The notes under the pieces: model-generated | Seen by the model: only the letters and a program-made list of their open reading frames with translations | Told to the model about the DNA's origin: nothing | Database searches by the model: none | Shown here: piece after piece, positions 31,960-42,490 of the stretch | How positions within the stretch are numbered: the first letter of the stretch is position 1 | Layout: each line of letters opens with the position of its first letter | NCBI GenBank assembly: GCA_028554645.1 | Contig: JAQOOI010000077.1 | Span: forward strand, 1-64,000 | DNA length: 64,000 bases | DNA from: Omphalotus guepiniiformis | Taxonomy: Eukaryota; Basidiomycota; Agaricomycetes; Agaricales; Omphalotaceae | Direction: 5' to 3' | Made by a program: the position numbers and the translations under genes

Positions 31960-32535
31960 AATTAGAATCAAATAAGCTTGTATTGTAGCACCTTTAAGTA
32001 AATGAAAAGGTGCTATAGTTTTATAACCTAATTTATTAAATTTATGAGGTTTTTGTAAAATAGGAATTTTTAAATTTTCCTCCCTCATTAGTTACATTAG
32101 TGGGTGGAGCTGTAACTTCAACATAAAAAACCATATGGTTTTTATCAGTATCATTTTCAGTTTTAATATATGTAGTTGCAAAAGCAAACTGAAAAAAAAA
32201 AAGTAAAATTTATTAAATATATCTCCCTCTGCTTTAGCAGCTGCGCGACTCCTTTCCCCTTTCCCCTAATGGGGCGGGGTTCCCCTTCCCCCTCGCTGCT
32301 TTAGCAGCGAATGGGTCGCTTGCCTTAGCTAGCGAGGGGAGGACGGCGACTGCTACTAAGTTATTACCTTTAAAATTTAATAGGATTACCTACTGGCATT
32401 TTCTTCTTAGCCATTACAAATGGATATAAAAAATTAACATTATATCTGTAAACCAATTCTTGCTCCGCGACAGCATCCTTTCTAGTAATATAAAAATCAA
32501 CTGCTTTACTCAGCCACCTTTTCTCACTTGCCCAC
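31960..32535 (-). pseudogene. dpo: Plasmid DNA polymerase (dpo) palm fragment, degenerate
   Basis: On the minus strand the frames give VDFYITRKDA, then YRYNVNFLYPFVMAKKKMPV, which is polymerase motif A (normally DxxSLYP; here the Asp is Asn), followed after a GC cluster (32222-32340) by KNHMVFYVEVTAPP and KIPILQKPHKFNKLGYKTIA. This order is that of B-family protein-primed polymerases. It complements the exonuclease-only fragment at 1967-4053 but lies on the other strand 28 kb away. The motif A Asp loss and frameshifts show it is inactive. Confidence 0.7.
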
Positions 32536-33500
32536 TTTCGCATTATTGCCTTAGGTCTCGCGCAGCTGCTAAAGCAGAGCGGCCAAAAGGTGAGAGTGAT
32601 TAGCTTATCAAGAAAGGTGATGGTGAGGGAAAAAGCGAGTGAGCAAGAGGGTGGTTGTTTAAGCAAGAGTAATATTGCATTAGCAATAGAAAGAGTATAT
32701 CAATTACTAATAAAATCATAAATTTTACATTTAAACTTCCTATTAAATCTTTTTTAAAAATAAAAAATTAGATCTAAATTTAGCAAAAGCAACTGTATCG
32801 CGCGCCGCCGAAGGCGAGGGAGCGAGGAAGAGTAGGATATTTTAAGTTTAACATTATTTCATCTACTAGCAATTTACAAAAATATGTTTGATTAGTTATT
32901 AAAAGAAATATAAGAATTTAAAATTAAACTACTCGCTCTTCTTTAGCTGCTGCGCGAGACCCACCCTTCCCCTCCCCTGCTTTAGCTCGCTCTCGCTGCG
33001 CGAGCGAGGGGAAGGGGAGTAGCAGCTCACTCGCTCGCCTCCTTGCTAAAGCAAGGACGGCGACTGTCACTTTCTCTTGCTCACTATCACTAATGTGAGT
33101 GATGCAGCTTAGCAAATAAGTGAGAGCTGCTAAAGCAGGCGAGCGAAAGTTTAAGTGAGCGATATTTACTAAATCATTTTAAATAATTTTTAAAGATAAC
33201 AACCTTTAACATCAAGTTTATTTATAAATTAGTACTGCTAAACTAAATACTTCACAGTAAGCTCATTTGCAGCCTAACTAGAAATGTTCTATTTCTTAAT
33301 TAACGGTTTTATACTCTTTTTTTAATTTAATTATATCTATAAAATTAACTTGATTATCTACCTTTTTATTACTATTTAAGTAGTAATTACAAATAATAAT
33401 ATTTATAACAAAACTTAAATAAATTTAAAAAGGATTTTTAAATTAATAAATATTTATTTAAATAATTTAAAAAATTTACATTTTAATGAAAAATGTTAGA
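32536..33500. other. Spacer downstream of rnl
   Basis: GC hairpins at 32560-32600, 32795-32825 and 32930-33070; AT-rich elsewhere. No gene or tRNA recognised downstream of the rnl 3' end. Confidence 0.55.
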
Positions 33501-33914
33501 GTTAAATTTAATAGTTAATAGAGTTCCGTTTGTTAGTATCTAGGGGTTAGATTCTTGCTTGATATACATTCAGCACTTATCTATTATGTTTGTGGCTACC
33601 CAACTATGCATTCCTAAATTATTACCTTTTTTTTTTTATTTTTTTTACTACTTACTAAATATATTAGTGCTTTAGCAGCAAACAACAAAAAATAAATAAA
33701 AAAGGATTGTTCTCTCTTGCTTTAGCCCCGTACAGGTGCAGCGCTTTTAATCAAATTAAATTTGAAAAATATTTTGAGTCCCTTATAATAAAGTAAAAAC
33801 AATTGGTACACTAGAGAAACACAGCCTATTGATCCTTTCGTACTAGAAGGTCTGCCCCTGTTTACTACTTATCTCTTCAGAAGATAGGGACCATACTGAC
33901 TCACGTCGTATTAA

Positions 33915-35043
33915 CAATTATATTATCACTTAGGCTCTTTATCCCAAGTTTCTTATTCTCACAAATAAGTTTAGACTATGTCATCAATTACAGTTATAAC
34001 TATAATTGCCGGATGTTCGTGTTAGGCTTATTGTTAGTGATACTCACCTATTAGTCGTTGAACCTTCACAATATTTTACTCTACTTCTTCTTGCGATGCT
34101 AGAAACAGAGTAATCACTCTATTTGTGCTCGGCTGCAAATTAACTTTAATTAAAGTACTTCTTGCAATTTATCCGGTTTTCTTCTATTTTAAATTAAGGG
34201 GTAAGAACTGCTTATTTATAAAGCGAGCTGAGCTGGCCTTAACCCATAACAGCTTAATAGTTTAATATAAAAAAGAAGGGGCTTATTAAAATCAATAAAA
34301 ATTTAAAATTATAATCCTATTCTATAAAGCATAGATGTATGAAAATGTTTGGAAACAGTTATTCTCAAAAGGTCTAAATACTTAGCTCCAATGGTTAGAA
34401 TAAATTGGCTATTTCTATCAAGTAAAACACCAGTATAAATACCTAAATTGTTATTTATTGAAGAAGCTAAACTTTCAACTTCCTCTTTAGAATAACTATT
34501 AGTATAAATTCTAACCCTATTTCTTCCTTTATCAAAATTACCATCAGTCATTATTAAATAAGCTAAAACAATAGGATCCATTAAGTCTTCAATATTTTTA
34601 GGTACAATTTTAACAAATTTATTTAAATCGTTATTAAATGAATAAAACATATCGTAATACGGAACAAATACTGGTAAACTTTTTGTTTTAAGTCTATAAT
34701 TAATATAGTTTTTGGTTTTACCTTTAATTTCTAAGGCTTTAACTGGATTATTCATATATTCTTTAAAAAGTTCACCTAATTCTAGTGCAAATTCTTCATA
34801 GTTTTGTCCTAAACTCATTTCAAATCTTACATTAGCTGTAGGTGATGACCTATATAAACTCCCATCTCCTAGCATGATACCTACAAATACAGAATTAAGA
34901 TTGCCTAATTCTGAAAAAGAATGTGAACCTATATTATTTTTGGTATAATATCTACCTTTATTAATTTTTAATATTATTTTTCTCATTCCTTTTATTTTTT
35001 TATAATTTTTATAATTTTAATTATTTTATTAATTTGAGTTTTA
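33915..35043 (-). mobile_element. rnl group I intron 6 (near 23S position 2590)
   Basis: Lies between GCGAGTTGGGTT and TAATACGACGTGAGTC. A GATGACATAGTC core motif sits at about 33975-33986. Carries one LAGLIDADG gene. No GC element inside. Confidence 0.8.
34309..34986 (-). CDS. LAGLIDADG homing endonuclease in rnl intron 6
   Basis: 225 residues from ATG to TAA. The first motif is FVGIMLGDGSLYRSS (residues about 33-47) and the second VLAYLIMTDGNFDKGRN (about 141-157), the subfamily with divergent LAGLIDADG helices typical of rnl introns. Free-standing within the intron. Complete and uninterrupted, so possibly active. Confidence 0.9.
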   Translation of the reverse strand: MRKIILKINKGRYYTKNNIGSHSFSELGNLNSVFVGIMLGDGSLYRSSPTANVRFEMSLGQNYEEFALELGELFKEYMNNPVKALEIKGKTKNYINYRLKTKSLPVFVPYYDMFYSFNNDLNKFVKIVPKNIEDLMDPIVLAYLIMTDGNFDKGRNRVRIYTNSYSKEEVESLASSINNNLGIYTGVLLDRNSQFILTIGAKYLDLLRITVSKHFHTSMLYRIGL

Positions 35044-35128
35044 AACCCAACTCGCGTACCCTTTTAATCGGCGAACAGCCGAACCCTTCCAAGCTTCTTC
35101 CCCCGGAGGATAGGATGAGTCGACATCG

Positions 35129-35849
35129 CAAAATCTAAACAAAACTCATATATTTATAATATATTAATATAAAAACATTTATAACTAATATAATTGTAAT
35201 AATATAAGTATTTGTAATTATAGATCATATTTTTATCTAGTTAAAGGAGTACAACTGATAAATATCTAGATATTAGCGTATGATCGTTGAAGAATTATTT
35301 ATTATTTATTTCTTGCTGATTACTTATAATCACTAAATTTTAACTAATTTAATAGTATTGGTGATTTATCTAAGCGTTCCAGAACATATAGCTAAATTTT
35401 ACTTAGATATTACTATCTAAATTCCCCGATGTATTTTTTATTTTTTTGTGTTAACTCTCACCCTCTCGCTCGCGCAGCGAGAGCGAGCGCAGCGACAGCT
35501 AAAGCAGGGCGGCTCCGCGCTTGCTTAGCCTTGCTCACTTAAACCTTGCCTTAGCAACTCACTCTTGCATAAGCAACAATATAATAGTGAGCGACACAAA
35601 CACATACACATTAGTGGATGTTTGAGTTGTAGTGAGGAGGTATGCGATTGTGGTAAAGTAGTCTAGTTATTGCACTCCCCGCCCCATTCGCAAAGCGAGG
35701 GGAAGGGGAGGATTTAGCAAAATTGCTAAACTAAAATTTTAATATAAACACTATCATTGAAACAAAAAGAATAATAGAAGAATCGAACTTCTAATAAAAC
35801 CTATTTTATTAATATTTTTATTATTCATTCTTTTACTTTAAAATAAAAG
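35129..35849 (-). mobile_element. rnl group I-like intron 5 (near 23S position 2500), no ORF
   Basis: 721 bases between GGCACCT and CGATGTCGACTC, with T before and G at the end. No protein frame; contains GC elements (35460-35530, 35675-35710) and a branched hairpin near the 5' end (35763-35830) with an AGAAG-TTCGATT-CTTCT arm that mimics a tRNA T-arm. Group assignment is by position and boundaries only. Confidence 0.7.
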
Positions 35850-35911
35850 AGGTGCCAAACCACCGAGACAATGTGTACTCTCGTCGGTGATCAGCCTGTT
35901 ATCCCTAGCGT

Positions 35912-37574
35912 CAAATTATATATATTCATATATAGAAAGAATATAATATTAAATGGACTATGTCATCACTAAATATTTATTGTTATTGATATTAGTGCTC
36001 TATGTATAGTCTCTGAGGCTTAAAATTTAGCCTGCGAGTTAATTTATTGTTACATATTAGATATTTTGTAATATTAATATTAAATCTAATCTTAAAAATC
36101 TTCTCGACATATAATAAAGTTCGAATTTATATTTTAAATTTATATTAAAATTAATTAATAATTAAACTAAAAAATAAACAAGGTCACGCCTTAATTAAAA
36201 TAAAAATACAATTAATGTTATAAAATTAATTATTCAGCTACTGCTGTTTCAGCTAAGCTTTAACCACTGCTTAAAAGCAATGCTTTAATGCAAGCACTGC
36301 TTTAGCTTCCAAAGCCGCACAGCTGCGAAGGCGAAGCAGCTACACCTTACTTTTGTAGCTAAAGCTGCCTTTGGTTTATTTGGATTGGTGAAAGGCACTG
36401 CTGCACTGCAGAGACAAATCATATTCAAATTTATAAATTTTTCCTTTTTCTAAAATTTGCTTTCGAATTTTTCTAGCACATCTACTAATTCTATTCCTAG
36501 ATATACCTGTAACTTCTGAGGCTAATTGTATAGATTTAAATTTAGCTAAAACTTCATTATTTTCATTTAACATGATAATACCTAAAGCTCTACCACTTTT
36601 TTCTCTTAATAAAGTTCTAGATTCTTCAGATAAAATAGCTCCTTTTTTATTTCCAGGTTTACCTATTTTAGCTAAACTCATTTTTTGTCTTACTTCTTTG
36701 GAGTAAATTCTACCTTGATTAGATCCTGCAAATTTATTTATATTATATTCAGGTTTAATTAAATCTAAATAATATTGTTCTCTAGCTAAAATTATACTTT
36801 TTCTATCAGTCGCTCCGCGCTAGATTGATTAGCGTCAAATGTTATAGATTCTAAAATTCTAATTCCAAAATTAGTATAACCATATTTTAAAATAGCATTC
36901 ATTATAATACTATTACCTTTTTTAAGATTTCTATGGATATATAAAGGATTTAAATATTCTTTAATTCTTCTCTTTAAATTTACTGAACTTCCTATATATG
37001 ATTTTTCATTAGTTAAATTAACTAATTGATAAATACCTGCTACATTACTTTTTATTTTTAAATTTTCTGTGCTTCTGTTGCTTCGCTGCTCAACTATTTC
37101 CAATATAGAATATAAATTATTATGTGTTGTATTATTCATTGTATTATTTATTATTTTCTTAAACCAATAAAAAAAAAAATATAAAAAACCGCAATTTATA
37201 CCATATTTTTTTTTAATCAAATTATTTTTTTCTGCTTTAGCAGCTGCGCGACTAGCTTCCTTTGCCCTTTGCAGCAAGGCGAACTACGAGCTCCGCGATT
37301 TGTAAATTTATTAATTTTAATAGTTTAAAGATAAAAATATATAGGAAATAATAATTATAAAAAAGATACAATTATATTCTAAACTGAAAACTTTTTTTTT
37401 TTGCTAGCTAACACTGCGCAGCTGCGCAGCTATCCTTTTTATAAGGATTACGTAGCGCTGAATTAATTAAAAATAAGTTTAAAAAAGTTAAAGTATTAAA
37501 AATCATAATATAAAGAAGAAATAAAGTTAATTTTTATTACATTAAAAGTTTTTATTTTTAGGGATAATTAAGTC
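35912..37574 (-). mobile_element. rnl group I intron 4 with GIY-YIG gene
   Basis: Joins ...AAAAGTTTT to ACGCTAGGGATAACAGG, just before the site of the yeast omega intron. It ends in G and has the 3' core motif GACATAGTCC (35942-35951). GC elements at 36285-36345 and 37390-37460. Confidence 0.8.
36376..37145 (-). pseudogene. GIY-YIG endonuclease in rnl intron 4, frameshifted by a 20-nt GC element
   Basis: From about 37145 the frame gives NVAGIYQLVNLTNEKSYIGS (GIY-YIG motif), LKRRIKEYLNPLYIHRNLKK and NFGIRILESITFDA. A short GC element at about 36813-36832 (core CTAGCGCGGAGCG) then shifts the frame to a stop. In the next frame the protein continues: RKSIILAREQYYLDLIKPEY, RQKMSLAKIGKPGNKKGA (NUMOD3-like) and a C-terminal NUMOD1-like region to 36376. 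The 20-nt length explains the shift. Formerly a GIY-YIG nickase; now probably dead. Confidence 0.8.
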
Positions 37575-38529
37575 AAAACTTTTATTTATTGATCCCCGTC
37601 TATTCCATACTATAGCGAGGGGTCACTATGCCCTACTTACGTATCTGTGCGACTTATAGGTCTTTCAGTTAAGCATGCTTTCCGCCATTGAACTCTGCGC
37701 AACCCTTCACTGGTCAATTGATCTCCATTCAATGCCTAGCAATACCTTTAATACTTTTTTTTTGAAAAATTTATAATTTTTTTCAACTTATTAATTTATT
37801 ATTATTTAATTATAAGTGTGTTATAATTAATTTTAATATTTTTTTTTTTCTAAGCCCCGATCCCCCCTGCTTAATTACTTGTTTTTGCAACACGCACCCT
37901 TTCCCTAATGGGGCGGGACAGCGAGCTACTAATATAATTGTAATAAAGCATATTTTTCCTATCCTAATATTAAAAATAAAAAGTAGAATATGCTATCCTT
38001 GCTTTAGTATTACTCACTCGCTAATGCGGTGGTGAATAAAAAAGTGAAAATAGCAAAGGGGAGATAAATCCGTAAAAAAAAGTTAATACAAGATTTTTCT
38101 AAAGAACTAAGCTTCTATTTAGTTTCTTAATTAAAAAATTAATCATTAATCTCTTCTTTTTAATTAAATATATTAAATAAAAAAAAAAAGAGAGATTATT
38201 TGTGAAAAATTTAAATATATAATTTTTTTTTAATAATATTTTTGTTTTGAGTTAATATAATAAATAATATAAATATTTTATAAAATTTATTAATTTTGTA
38301 GAAAAATTTGGATGTACTTTGCTACTCTATTAAAGACGACCGCCCCAGTCAAACTGCCAATTAGTCAACTCTCCCCTTTTGTTCGTATAGAATACAAATA
38401 AGGTAAACATAAACCCAGCCTTAACTATAAGGTTTCCAAAATTCGTCTATCGACATCCCTATTTGCTATTAGAGAAGGCTGTTCTAGATTTACATGATAA
38501 CTAACTACAGTAGAAGCTGCATAGGGTCT

Positions 38530-40590
38530 GTTGAGGCCACGTTACGTATTACTAGCGTAACATCCTCTAAGAACTGTACGTGCGACTTTCATCGCATACA
38601 GCTCAAGCATTAAGTTTATAAAATATATTATTTTAACTTTTTAGATTTTAAGTATCACGTCCAGAGTTTACTTTAGAAATAATTTCCTTAATCAAAGTTA
38701 ATCCTTCTTCTGTTTTATGAGCTCCTTTATTTTTTAATTCTACAATTTTTTTTCAATCTAAATAATCTAATTGTTTTTTAGTTAACATAGGATATTTATC
38801 TACGAATTGAATAATAGTATTGGTATTTCTCCCCTCCCCTACCCCTGCTAAAGCAGGGGAGGGGAAGGGGAAGGATATATCTATTAAGTGAACGTGAATT
38901 TAAACATTCACATAAATTATTATAGTTATATTTAGGTTTGATATAACCACCTTTAAAAAATTTTTTAAGACTCAATAAAATGGCTACATCATGACTATTT
39001 TGACCTAATTCTAGAGAAGAGTCACACCCTCCCCTGCTAAAGCAGGCGGGGAGATATACTTTACCTCTACTTTTCTTTTCTGCTAAATAAGTATAAAACA
39101 TAGATTCACCTGTTAAATAAGTTTGAACTCAATGAGCTGGTAAATCGTATTTTATTTCAATTTCTTGCCCTTCCTCTCGCTTTGTGACCCGCGACCCTTC
39201 TTTCCCCCCGCCCCATTCGCTGCTAAAGCAGCGAGGGGAAAGGGGAGGGGGAGAAACACCTAATGGTTCTAGAAAAGAAGCGTCATTAGGAACCGAAGGA
39301 GAAGTCATACCTAAAGAAGTTTTACAATAATTATATTTATCTTCAAAAGATCGAGCTTTATTCATTTTTGATGATAATTCTATTATTTTATTAATACCTT
39401 CAATAGTAAGATGTTCTTTGTTTTTCATAATTAGAGCTATTTCTTTTCAATCTTTAAAATTTAAATATTTAGAAGTTAAACAAGGATAAGATTCAAAATG
39501 CGGAATGATTTTTTCTAAGATAGATTCTAGACTTTTAATACGATATTTTTTCGTATCTGTTTCTCTATTATCTATCACTACACTTCCACAATTAAAAAAC
39601 TCTTGAAGTTCATATAGTATTCCCTCCCCCTTCCCCTCCCCTGCTTTAGCAGGGGTAGGGGAGGGGAGAATGAGATTTTTGTGTTACTTTAAATTCTAAA
39701 TTTACAACTTTTCCTGTTACTCCTTTTCCAGTATCTGAAATAGTACAAATAAATGAACCTTCACCATCTGTTAAACCTGTAACCTGTCAAGGTTTTAAAT
39801 TTTCAAATTTTCTAGGAACAGTAAAATCTATATTGTTTTGAGGCTGCGCATGCGCAGCGTTTGTTATATTTTTGTTTATTATTGTTTTCATTGACTTTTA
39901 TGTTAGTTTAAGCTAAATAATATTAGATAAAGTTTATTATGTTCAGTAGGTCTACTCTGGTATTAAATATAACCGAGCGTAAAGTACTGGTTTTATTTTT
40001 TCTTCTTTAATTTCATCTTTTATTTATAAAAAACCTTAAAACTAAATTTTATCATTTTATTAAGTTAACAATAATAATCACTTAACACTAATTCAAAGTC
40101 AGCATCCTTTCAGATTAGTTAATGATTAACCTATCCTTATCATTACAATAAGGCTTTTGCTTTTTTGAATTTCCTCTACCCACTAATAGTTATTTTCTCT
40201 TCACAGAAGAAAACCTCCAATAAAATAAAAAAATTTAATTGGTTATTATTGGGCTTACCTAGTTTTTATAGTAACACTTTAATGATTTCCTTAGGACTCC
40301 ACTATACTAATATTGTATTAAGATCCATAAAGAAAAACACGGGAAGTTTTTCTACAAACAATATTAGCTTACATGAATTCACATTACATTGCCCTTAGAA
40401 ATCTAGCTTCATTTAAACAGGCTTCATACTTTAAATTTACTTCTAACGCATGCTGTTTGAGCTCGTAACAATGGATTATTAGGTGGTTTCACGCCACATT
40501 GCTACTATAAACTTATTCTAGTCGCTATTTATTTTTATTTTATATCTTCAGTCCTTGCCTACTTTAGCAAGCAAGTGATCAATTTAAGTT
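38530..40590 (-). mobile_element. rnl group II intron (near 23S position 2059)
   Basis: Inserted between ...GGACGGGA and AGACCCTATGC, the peptidyl-transferase loop. Domain V is a 34-nt hairpin at 38571-38604 (minus strand GAGCTGTATGCGATGAAAGT then CGCACGTACAGTTC), followed by a domain VI-like hairpin (38534-38570) ending four bases before the exon. Domain I-like sequence occupies 40000-40590. It encodes a LAGLIDADG protein rather than a reverse transcriptase. Confidence 0.88.
38652..39891 (-). pseudogene. LAGLIDADG protein gene inside the group II intron, broken by GC elements
   Basis: ATG at 39889. First motif WQVTGLTDGEGSFICTI near residue 35; then VNLEFKVTQKSHS, interrupted by a GC palindrome (about 39622-39670). 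The frame resumes with GILYELQEFFNCGSVVIDNR, LTSKYLNFKDWKEIALIMKN, a GC insert (39170-39262), DLPAHWVQTYLTGESMFYTY (second motif, degenerate), another GC insert (39025-39052), ILLSLKKFFKGGYIKPKYNY, a fourth insert (38828-38872) and FVDKYPMLTKKQLDYLDW, ending at 38652. The inserts shift frame at least twice. It belongs to the LAGLIDADG type known from rRNA group II introns. Probably inactive. Confidence 0.75.
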
Positions 40591-40676
40591 TCCCGTCCCT
40601 CTGAAGATAACCCGCATCTTCACGGGTAATTCAATTTCACTGAGCAAGTTGTAGAGACAGTGAGACCATCGTTACC

Positions 40677-42274
40677 AATAGCTAATAAAATCTATTTTTT
40701 TTATTTTTAATAAATAATTTTTATTTAGCTAGCGGACTATATCTTTACTAATTATTTTTTATTAGTTTTTACCCGTATAGTCTCTAAGCTTTTTTCATTA
40801 ATCTTTAATTTATCATACTCCTCGCTCCGCGATCGCTTGCTTAGGCAAGCGACCCTATTAAAATAAATAAAGATAGGGTAACATATTTATTTTTTAATTA
40901 TTTGACAGGTCTTTTACCGGTTAAATCTGATATAATATTATTTAATTCATTAATATCTTGAATAGTTAAAGGATTATCATTTTTCTGCTTTTCACAAATA
41001 TTTAGTACTTTTTTAAAACGTAAAAATGAATGTTTTTTAATTGTTTGTAACCCATTTTCTTCAAAAAAAGGAACAATTTTTTCAACTAAATCTTTTCTAT
41101 TTGTAACGGAATAAAATGATTCCTTAGGTCGAGATATACGAGTATAAGTTTTTCCACAACAAAAAAAATTTTCTAATAAATTTAAGGAATAAAGCTCAGA
41201 ACTCTCCTGAACTACTAAGAATCTAAAACTAGAAACAACTTTTGGTATTGCAGTTGAAGAAACAGGAATAGAATCATCGTAAATAAATTTTACTGAGAAT
41301 CCAAAATGTCCTTCAGCTTCTACAAATCCGGTCACTCGTTCAGAATTTAAAGTAGATTTAGTTTCAGTTAAGTTATGTTTATCTTCAAAACTTAATTTAC
41401 TAGAAAGTTTAGAAGCAATATCAGCTATTTGTGTTTGTCCTTCAATAGTTGTATGATTTTTATCTTTAACTATTAAGCAAGCTTCAATAAATAATTTAAT
41501 ATCATGTTGTCTTTTTTTAAGCATCATTTTATTAGATTGCAATTGTAGAATAGGTAATAAAGTATTTATAATATCATTTTGAGTAGATATTCTTAAGCGG
41601 TACACCCATGAATCAGGAGAACCTACTTTTCTTCCTATTTCTACTTTTCCACAATTTAAATAAATAGATATTGCTTTCAATAAATCCACATCAATAACAT
41701 GTTGATGGATTTCAAAAATTAAAACAACTTGTTTTCCAGATTTATGTGAAGGATTAGGTTTAAGTTGAATCGTAACTGAGCCATCTCCTTCAAAAAAACC
41801 AAAAATATAATCTAAAGATATTGTGTAATTATTATTATTAACAGTTATAATTTTTGTCATTATAATATAAATTTTAAATTTTAAGGGCCTTTTAAGATTA
41901 AGGCCTATCTCTACTTAAATAAATTAAGCAAATAATATGGTCCACCCCTCGCTTGCTTAGGCCAGTGACCCATTCGCTGCTAAAGCAGCGAGGGGAAAGG
42001 GAGGAAACATTTTATTTATAAATGAGATATTGAGGGTTTAATTTTAAAATGATTAATTTCATTAAAAAATCAGAATAAAAATATAAAAATGATAAATGTA
42101 TGATTAATGTTATTTGCTGTTGGTCTAATTTAGCTAATAAAATTGTGACTAAATTAGTATTTATAGCTCTTTATCACTAAAAAAAGGATTAAATTTTTTA
42201 AATAATAAACAATTATTCCCAACATATAGGGTAATTTTACAATAACATAACGAAGAAAATTCAATCTATTATTG
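40677..42274 (-). mobile_element. rnl group I intron 2 (near 23S position 1951)
   Basis: Interrupts the exon between CCGGTAT and GGTAACGATGG. It contains a LAGLIDADG gene and a GC element at 41945-42005. The 5' and 3' ends follow the U/G rule approximately. Confidence 0.8.
40898..41860 (-). CDS. LAGLIDADG homing endonuclease in rnl intron 2
   Basis: 320 residues from an ATG with a complete frame. Motifs: LDYIFGFFEGDGSVTIQL (residues about 17-34) and ERVTGFVEAEGHFGFSVK (about 174-191); each is followed by the conserved CGK(V/T)...R and FLRFKKVLN modules. It ends NELNNIISDLTGKRPVK. Intact and without GC-element insertions, so it may be active. Confidence 0.93.
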   Translation of the reverse strand: MTKIITVNNNNYTISLDYIFGFFEGDGSVTIQLKPNPSHKSGKQVVLIFEIHQHVIDVDLLKAISIYLNCGKVEIGRKVGSPDSWVYRLRISTQNDIINTLLPILQLQSNKMMLKKRQHDIKLFIEACLIVKDKNHTTIEGQTQIADIASKLSSKLSFEDKHNLTETKSTLNSERVTGFVEAEGHFGFSVKFIYDDSIPVSSTAIPKVVSSFRFLVVQESSELYSLNLLENFFCCGKTYTRISRPKESFYSVTNRKDLVEKIVPFFEENGLQTIKKHSFLRFKKVLNICEKQKNDNPLTIQDINELNNIISDLTGKRPVK

Positions 42275-42490
42275 ATACCGGACCACATTTAATGGCCAAC
42301 TGATTTTGCTACCTTAGGATCCTCATGGTTAAGACCGCTATTAACCAGACTTTCGATTAGTCACATTTTTCAATGACCGCTCTTATATTAATGGCATCGG
42401 GCAAATTTCATTCAGTATACTATGATATTCATCATTGCACTGAATTGTGTTTTTAGTAAACAGTCGGGGCCTCCGATTATGTGCCACCTC

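Noticed and set aside
35763..35830. tRNA T-arm-like hairpin AGAAG-TTCGATT-CTTCT in an rnl intron
   Set aside because: The distance to a matching acceptor strand is too short for a tRNA; it fits a branched intron hairpin.
40165..40398. 77-residue open frame on the plus strand
   Set aside because: It lies antisense to domain I-like sequence of the rnl group II intron and shows no family motif.
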